NCBI RefSeq assembly: GCF_000426505.1
Contig: NZ_AUFM01000011.1
Location: forward strand, 930,001 to 994,000
DNA: 64,000 bases
Origin: Nisaea denitrificans DSM 18348
GTDB taxonomy: Bacteria > Pseudomonadota > Alphaproteobacteria > Thalassobaculales > Thalassobaculaceae
Reading direction: 5' to 3'
Part shown: piece after piece, positions 63,090-64,000 of the stretch
Layout: each line of letters starts with the position of its first letter
Numbering within the stretch: position 1 is the first letter of the stretch
Notes under the pieces: model-generated
What the model was told of the DNA's origin: nothing
What the model saw: only the letters and a program-made list of their open reading frames with translations
Database searches by the model: none
Translations under genes and position numbers: made by a program

Positions 63090-63734
63090 TCAGGCGCTGT
63101 CCCGCACTTCGCTCTCGACCAGAGGCACGAATCGCACTGGCAGAAGGCATTCATCCTCAATTCCGTCCTCTGTCCGGGTGAACCGGTGAATATGCTGGGT
63201 GCCGTCCTGCGGGCCGATCGGAACGACCATGATACCGCCCTCGCCCAGTTGCTCCAGCAAGATTTCCGGCACGTTTTCCGATGCCGCCGTGACAAGTATC
63301 CGATCGAACGGTGCCTGTTCCGGCCAGCCTTTACTGCCGTCGCCGACCCGGGTCACCACTTTATGCAGGTCCAGAGCTTCGAAACGCTCTTTCGCTTCAT
63401 CCGACAGGCTGGGATGCCGCTCTATGGTGTAGATACGACGCGCCAAACGGGCCAGAACCGCGGTCTGGTAGCCGGATCCGGTGCCGATCTCCAGAACCTT
63501 GCAGCGATCGTTGAGGTTGAGGGCTTGGGTCATGTAAGCCACCACGTAGGGCTGGCTGATGGTCTGCCCGGCCCCGATGGGGAGCGCCCTGTTGTCGTAG
63601 GCAAATGTTTTGATCGGAGCCGGAATGAAGATTTCCCTCGGAACCCGCTCGATAGCCCCCAGGACTGCGCTGTCGGAGATCCCCTCGCGCCGCAGCTCCA
63701 TGATCAGACGTATCTTGCTTTCCTCAAGAGTCAT
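63090..63734 (-). CDS. pcm: Protein-L-isoaspartate O-methyltransferase
   Basis: A 214-residue Pcm of normal size. It has the substrate segment GAGQTISQPYVVAYMTQAL near residue 52 and SAM motif LEIGTGSGYQTAVLARLAR near 81, then RVGDGSKGWPEQAPFDRILV. It repairs isoaspartyl damage in aged proteins using SAM. It lies 6 bases after surE and 81 bases before the LysM/M23 gene in the usual stationary-phase survival order. Confidence 0.95.
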   Translation of the reverse strand: MTLEESKIRLIMELRREGISDSAVLGAIERVPREIFIPAPIKTFAYDNRALPIGAGQTISQPYVVAYMTQALNLNDRCKVLEIGTGSGYQTAVLARLARRIYTIERHPSLSDEAKERFEALDLHKVVTRVGDGSKGWPEQAPFDRILVTAASENVPEILLEQLGEGGIMVVPIGPQDGTQHIHRFTRTEDGIEDECLLPVRFVPLVESEVRDSA

Positions 63735-63740
63735 CGCGGC

Positions 63741-64000
63741 TCAATCGGTTGAATGTTCCAGTTGAAAGGCACCATGAAGCGACTTCAGCGTCTCGTAGTC
63801 TGTCATGTCCATCTTGACCGGTGTGACAGAGATATAACCTGCATCAATCGCGGCGAGATCAGTACCTTCCGCATAGGGCTTCATGCTCTGCATATGTCCA
63901 ATCCAGTAGTGCCGTGCCCCGCGTGGATCCGTCACCTCCATAATATCGTCCCCGCTTTTACGGCGCCCCTGGGAGGTTAAATGAATGCCTTTGACCTGAT
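63741..64000 (-). CDS. surE: 5'/3'-nucleotidase SurE, C-terminal part only
   Basis: The visible 85 codons give a SurE C-terminus: VKGIHLTSQGRRKSGDDIME, DPRGARHYWIGHM, then GTDLAAIDAGYISVTPVKMD and a closing helix. SurE is a metal-dependent survival nucleotidase that dephosphorylates nucleoside monophosphates. The gene runs off the right edge. It is followed by pcm after 6 bases, so the two are in one transcript. Confidence 0.93.
   Translation of the reverse strand, partial: QVKGIHLTSQGRRKSGDDIMEVTDPRGARHYWIGHMQSMKPYAEGTDLAAIDAGYISVTPVKMDMTDYETLKSLHGAFQLEHSTD

Noticed and set aside
1-64000. CRISPR arrays, insertion sequences, phage genes or toxin-antitoxin pairs.
   Set aside because: None seen; no regularly spaced repeats, transposase, integrase or typical small two-gene modules could be supported.

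Overview
The window looks like chromosomal DNA of a free-living, probably marine alphaproteobacterium. It has roughly 60% GC. The conserved order surE-pcm-nlpD-like, yajC-secD-secF-MTH938 and mfd-sdhE/recG, and the DUF1272, DUF815 and DUF502 families, fit Rhodospirillales-like lineages (Nisaea or Thalassobaculum type). The genus is a guess. I see no insertion sequence, phage, plasmid or CRISPR signature.

Layout. 1-1250: cell-wall genes (5' end of rlpA, and a MltB-type lytic transglycosylase). 1546-8169: a uronate/aldarate catabolic cluster with uronate dehydrogenase, KdgD, a DctPQM TRAP transporter, an SMP-30 lactonase and a GntR/FCD regulator. 8484-10823: tRNA-Ser(UGA), a family 17 glycosyltransferase and a class V aminotransferase. 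10820-16876: a minus-strand operon for a BMP-type nucleoside/nucleobase ABC importer and a CodA-like deaminase, with a promoter and a compact structured leader. 16922-21930: a histidine kinase overlapping a periplasmic binding lipoprotein, then ytoQ, an Asp/Glu racemase homologue and a MarR regulator. 22327-34226: mixed metabolism (amine oxidase, RF3, P1 peptidase, membrane adenylate cyclase, enolase-superfamily enzyme, acyl-CoA synthetase, FrnE-like DsbA, DUF4197, DUF1272, Old Yellow Enzyme).

34310-43598: mfd, sdhE and recG, RidA, DUF502, a haloacetate-dehalogenase-like hydrolase and a second class V aminotransferase. 43595-44797: two small proteins, one PilZ-like, and tRNA-Lys(UUU). 44871-55581: coaD, gyrA, a methyltransferase, ssb, uvrA, a degenerate GGDEF/EAL protein and trmFO. 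55583-60743: a cluster linking Sec translocation (yajC-secD-secF) with homologues of two mitochondrial complex I assembly factors (NDUFAF3 and NDUFAF6) and an extra squalene/phytoene-synthase-like protein. 61034-64000: a DUF815 ATPase, a LysM/M23 lipoprotein, pcm and the 3' part of surE.

Most of the window is ordinary core genome. The observations most worth following are: the three-way-junction RNA leader of the BMP operon; a possible small RNA or attenuated leader upstream of marR; the intra-operon terminator after dctP; an enolase-superfamily enzyme with altered acid/base residues; a hydrolase with the full fluoroacetate dehalogenase residue set; and the c-di-GMP-type proteins with degenerate motifs.
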